The notes under the pieces are model-generated. The model saw nothing but the letters and a program-made list of their open reading frames with translations, was not told the origin of the DNA and searched no databases. Positions 6,091 to 8,625 of a DNA stretch of 8,625 nt are shown here, one piece after another. Position 1 is the stretch's first letter, and the number at the start of each line of letters is the position of its first letter. A program made the translations under genes and the position numbers. This stretch comes from an uncultured Alphaproteobacteria bacterium (GTDB lineage: Bacteria > Pseudomonadota > Alphaproteobacteria > Caulobacterales > Aquidulcibacteraceae). The stretch is from NCBI GenBank assembly GCA_937967725.1, contig CALBSY010000510.1:1-8625 (forward strand). The letters run 5' to 3'.

Positions 6091-7350
6091 ATGGAGCGGT
6101 CCTACTACGCTGCGACCGCCAACCCGTTCGAGCCGGCGCCCAAACTTCGAGGCGAACATACGTGCGACGTTGTGGTCGTTGGCGGCGGCTATACCGGACT
6201 GCACGCGGCGCTGAACGCAGCCGAGCGCGGCTTGTCGGTGGTGCTGCTTGAGGCAGGGCGCATCGGCTGGGGCGCTTCCGGGCGCAATGGCGGGCAGATC
6301 ATTCCCGGCTGGCGCAAGGGCGCCACCGATCTCATCGCGCGCCATGGGGCCGAGCACGCGCGCACACTGTTCGAGCTGGCGCTCGATGCACGCGCGCTCA
6401 CGCTGGAGCGCATCGCCAAACACAATATTGCCTGCGACCTCAGCCTAAACGGCCACATCACGCTGGCGGCGAAGCCCTCGGACATCGAGTGGATGCAGGC
6501 TGAAGCGGAGTCGCTTGCGCGCACGATGGCGTACCCGCATACGCGCGTACTTTCGCGCGAGGAAGCGCATGCCAAAATCAGCGCGCCGCAGTTTCATGGC
6601 GCGCTGCTGGATGAGTATGGCGGGCACTTGCATCCGCTGAACTACGCGCTAGGCCTCGCAGATGCCGCCCGTTCAGGCGGCGTTGCGCTCTATGAGCATT
6701 CGCGCGTATTGGCGTTAGACAGCGCGGGGGGCGTCGCCGCGCGAACCGAGCACGGCCTTGTCCGTGCCCGCTTTGGCGTATTGGCGTGCGATGCGCTATT
6801 GGGTGGGTTAGCGCCCCGTATCGCCAAACGCATCATGCCGGTGGCGAACTATCTTGTCGCCACCGAGCCCCTGAGGGCGCCAAACGCAATTATCGCCGAC
6901 GATCTCGCCGCCAGCGACAGCCGCTTCGTCGTCAACTATTTTCGTTTGAGCGCTGACGGACGGCTAATCTTCGGCGGCGGCGAGCGTTACTCACCCGATC
7001 CGCCAGCGGACATCACCGCTTTTGTGCGTGGACATATGCTGCGCGGCTTCCCGCAGCTCGACAACGTGCGCATAGATCACGCCTGGGGCGGGCTTGTCTC
7101 CATCACAATGTCGCGCATGCCGCACATCGGGCGGATTGGTGATCTCTTCTTCGCGCATGGATATTCCGGGCAGGGCGTATTGACGCCTGCGCTGGCCGGC
7201 AAGGTGCTTGTGGAAGCGATGGCCGGCACTGCCGAACGCTTCGACGTGCTGGCCGATCTCGCGCCGCCCGTGTTTCCCGGCGGCGCAGCACTACGTTCGC
7301 CGCTGCATGTGCTCGGCATGCTTTGGTACGCGCTGCGCGATCGGCTCTAA
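6091..7350 (+). CDS. puuB: FAD-dependent gamma-glutamylputrescine oxidoreductase (PuuB/PauB-like, DAO family)
   Basis: Flavin amine oxidase of the D-amino-acid-oxidase fold, predicted to oxidise gamma-glutamylputrescine to the aldehyde with release of ammonia and H2O2. From ATG 6091 it has 419 residues, close to E. coli PuuB (about 426). The N-terminus MERSYYAATANPFEP resembles that of PuuB. The dinucleotide fold follows: DVVVVGGGYTGLHAA with GGGYTG at 31-36, Glu54 as ribose ligand, and GRNGGQI (64-70) lying over the flavin. The C-terminal FFAHGYSGQGVLTPALAGK is the conserved second FAD segment. The start is uncertain. AAAGGA (6064-6069) overlaps the VOC stop but is 21 nt from ATG 6091, while TTG codons at 6046 and 6058 would extend the protein into the VOC gene. 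Homology favours 6091. The last 4 nt overlap the end of eda on the other strand. Substrate rests on PuuA and PuuD being nearby. Confidence 0.9.
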   Translation: MERSYYAATANPFEPAPKLRGEHTCDVVVVGGGYTGLHAALNAAERGLSVVLLEAGRIGWGASGRNGGQIIPGWRKGATDLIARHGAEHARTLFELALDARALTLERIAKHNIACDLSLNGHITLAAKPSDIEWMQAEAESLARTMAYPHTRVLSREEAHAKISAPQFHGALLDEYGGHLHPLNYALGLADAARSGGVALYEHSRVLALDSAGGVAARTEHGLVRARFGVLACDALLGGLAPRIAKRIMPVANYLVATEPLRAPNAIIADDLAASDSRFVVNYFRLSADGRLIFGGGERYSPDPPADITAFVRGHMLRGFPQLDNVRIDHAWGGLVSITMSRMPHIGRIGDLFFAHGYSGQGVLTPALAGKVLVEAMAGTAERFDVLADLAPPVFPGGAALRSPLHVLGMLWYALRDRL

Positions 7351-7982
7351 TGCGCCATCACGGCGGCGTGCTTGGCCGCCGCCTCGATGCCGGCCCAATC
7401 GCCGGTTTTGATTTTGTCGGCTGGTGCGATCCAGGAACCGCCAACACACAACACGTTGGCGAGCCCGAGATAAGCGGGCGCTTTCTCCGGCGTGATGCCG
7501 CCAGTGGGGCAGAAGTGGGCGGCGGGGAGCGGGCCCGCCAGAGCCTTAAGCGCGGCCGCGCCGCCGAGTTGCTCGGCCGGGAAGAACTTGAAGTGCGTGT
7601 AGCCAAGGTCCAGTCCGCGCATGACCTCGCTTGAAGTAGCGACGCCGGGGATAAACGGGATCGCCACCTTTCGCGCTGCCTTCATCAGTTTGGGAGTCCC
7701 GCCCGGCGAGAGCGCATAGCGCGCCCCGGCGTCGGCGGCGGCCGCGAGATCGTCAGCGTTCAACACCGTGCCCGCACCCACGATCATCTCTGGCGCATTG
7801 CTGGCGATGGCGCGGATGGCGCCAAGCGCCGCGGGCGTGCGCAACGTAACCTCAATCGTCTTGATGCCGCTCGCTAGCAAAACTCGCGCTAGCGGCTCGG
7901 CGTGGCCCACGTCCTCGATCACAACCACTGGCATGACCGGCGTGAGGCGCATCACATCATCGGCGGCGATCGTCTTCGTCAT
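7347..7982 (-). CDS. eda: 2-dehydro-3-deoxy-6-phosphogluconate (KDPG) aldolase
   Basis: Class I aldolase of 211 residues that splits KDPG into pyruvate and glyceraldehyde 3-phosphate in the Entner-Doudoroff and uronate pathways. Key residues are visible: Glu44 and Arg48 in IEVTLRT (general acid/base and carboxylate binding), Thr72 in VGAGTVL, the Schiff-base Lys132 in HFKFFPAEQLGG, and the phosphate-binding PTGGI (159-163) and GGSWI (181-185). Length and motif spacing match E. coli Eda, whose lysine is 133. The ATG overlaps the stop of the upstream kinase (ATGA type, 7979-7982), so translation is probably coupled. It follows kdgK in transcription and ends inside the stop of puuB. The gene is unrelated in function to the polyamine genes. 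The SPGGT loop differs slightly from the SPGLT of E. coli. Confidence 0.95.
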   Translation of the reverse strand: MTKTIAADDVMRLTPVMPVVVIEDVGHAEPLARVLLASGIKTIEVTLRTPAALGAIRAIASNAPEMIVGAGTVLNADDLAAAADAGARYALSPGGTPKLMKAARKVAIPFIPGVATSSEVMRGLDLGYTHFKFFPAEQLGGAAALKALAGPLPAAHFCPTGGITPEKAPAYLGLANVLCVGGSWIAPADKIKTGDWAGIEAAAKHAAVMAH

Positions 7983-8625
7983 CGCCTCACATCCGAACCG
8001 GCGCCAGAGAGATAGAGGCGGACGTCATCAGCGGTAGCTAGGTTGAAATCGCCAGGAATGGAGTGCTTGAGGCAAGCTGCGCCAAGCGCGAAGTCGAGCA
8101 TATCCTGATCCGGGAGGCCGTTGGCGAGTCCATGCAGCAGGCCTGCCGCAAAGGCGTCGCCGCCGCCGATGCGATCGATGATGCCCGTTATGGAATGCGT
8201 GCGCGTGCGCGTCGATCCGGCGCGCGTGAACATCTTAGCCGCAAGTTCGTGATGGTCGGCGCTCAAGATGTTGCGCGTCGTAGCGGCGATGCGCTGCAGC
8301 TTGGGATAGCGTTCGAAGGCGAGGGTGGCGGCCTCTTCGCTGTTCGAAGCGCGCTCCCCGGTTGCGAGTGCAATGTCCCGCGCTTCTGCGAACGCCAAGT
8401 CGGCCTCGGAGAACAGCGCGTTGAGCGTCGGCTTCGGGTCGTCGCCACGCGCCTCCCATAGTTTGGCCCGATAGTTGGCGTCGTAGGAGACGCCTACGCC
8501 TGCCGCGCGTGCGCTGCGCATCGCGTTCAGCGTCATCTCCGCGGCGGCGTGGCTCAGCGCTGGCGTCACACCGGACACATGCAGCCAGCCGGCGCCAGCG
8601 AGCGCGGCGCTCCAGTCGATAGCAT
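7979..8625 (-). CDS. kdgK: 2-keto-3-deoxygluconate (KDG) kinase, PfkB family, N-terminus outside window
   Basis: Ribokinase-type sugar kinase that makes KDPG from KDG, feeding the adjacent aldolase. The frame stays open to the right edge, with 214 residues visible. A GTG at 8578 lies inside the conserved WLHVSGVTPALS segment and is not the start. The C-terminal PfkB signature DRIGGGDAFAAGLLHG includes the catalytic Asp (codon at 8156-8158). SYDANYRAKLW is the substrate-side segment typical of KDG kinases, and the mid-protein DLAFAEARDIALATG matches the N-x-x-E-like region loosely. About 100 N-terminal residues are missing relative to typical 310-340-residue members, and its promoter is not visible. 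The 4-nt overlap with eda and the reaction order support the assignment. Another PfkB sugar kinase is possible but less likely. Confidence 0.88.
   Translation of the reverse strand, partial: AIDWSAALAGAGWLHVSGVTPALSHAAAEMTLNAMRSARAAGVGVSYDANYRAKLWEARGDDPKPTLNALFSEADLAFAEARDIALATGERASNSEEAATLAFERYPKLQRIAATTRNILSADHHELAAKMFTRAGSTRTRTHSITGIIDRIGGGDAFAAGLLHGLANGLPDQDMLDFALGAACLKHSIPGDFNLATADDVRLYLSGAGSDVRR

Noticed and set aside
7872..7894. Inverted repeat CGCTAGC-N9-GCTAGCG inside eda
   Set aside because: It lies within well-conserved coding sequence (the LLASGIKT region), has no U-tract, and is explained by codon choice at Leu, Ala and Ser.

Overview
The window is GC-rich, gene-dense DNA with two pairs of convergent genes overlapping at their stop codons. 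It looks like a chromosomal catabolic locus. Gene content and protein style suggest an alphaproteobacterium, perhaps Caulobacterales or Hyphomonadaceae-like. That placement is an inference; no rRNA or other taxonomic marker is present. I see no tRNA, rRNA, insertion sequence, CRISPR array, attachment site or phage gene.

Left part (1-3365, + strand): the nearly complete 3' part of a PotG/SpuF-type polyamine ABC-transporter ATPase, then a PuuD-type gamma-glutamyl-GABA hydrolase 4 nt later, then a SpuC-type class III (PLP) polyamine aminotransferase 33 nt later. The spacing suggests one operon whose start lies outside the window. Centre (3357-4327): a GntR/FCD-family repressor on the - strand, tail-to-tail with the aminotransferase and head-to-head with the next operon. 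The 299-nt divergent region holds a candidate sigma-70-type promoter, two inverted repeats and a possible 59-codon leader ORF. Right-centre (4328-7350, + strand): a PuuA-like gamma-glutamyl-polyamine synthetase, a small VOC/glyoxalase-fold protein, and a PuuB-like FAD oxidoreductase, tightly packed.

Together the genes describe import and breakdown of putrescine or related polyamines. PotG powers uptake. PuuA glutamylates the amine, PuuB oxidises the glutamylated amine to an aldehyde, and PuuD releases glutamate from the end product (for example GABA). SpuC offers transamination of the diamine. The gene set resembles a rearranged Pseudomonas spu/pau locus, with SpuA/PuuD, SpuB/PuuA, SpuC and SpuF equivalents split into two operons around a GntR regulator. 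No PuuC/PauC aldehyde dehydrogenase, transporter permease or binding protein is in the window.

Right end (7347-8625, - strand): an unrelated sugar-acid module, KDG kinase (N-terminus beyond the window) overlapping KDPG aldolase by 4 nt. This is the lower part of Entner-Doudoroff or uronate catabolism. Its last gene overlaps the stop of puuB tail-to-tail, leaving no room for an intergenic terminator.

The least explained items are the VOC protein inside the puuA-puuB operon, the leader ORF and dyads upstream of puuA, and the altered metal-ligand set in the FCD regulator.
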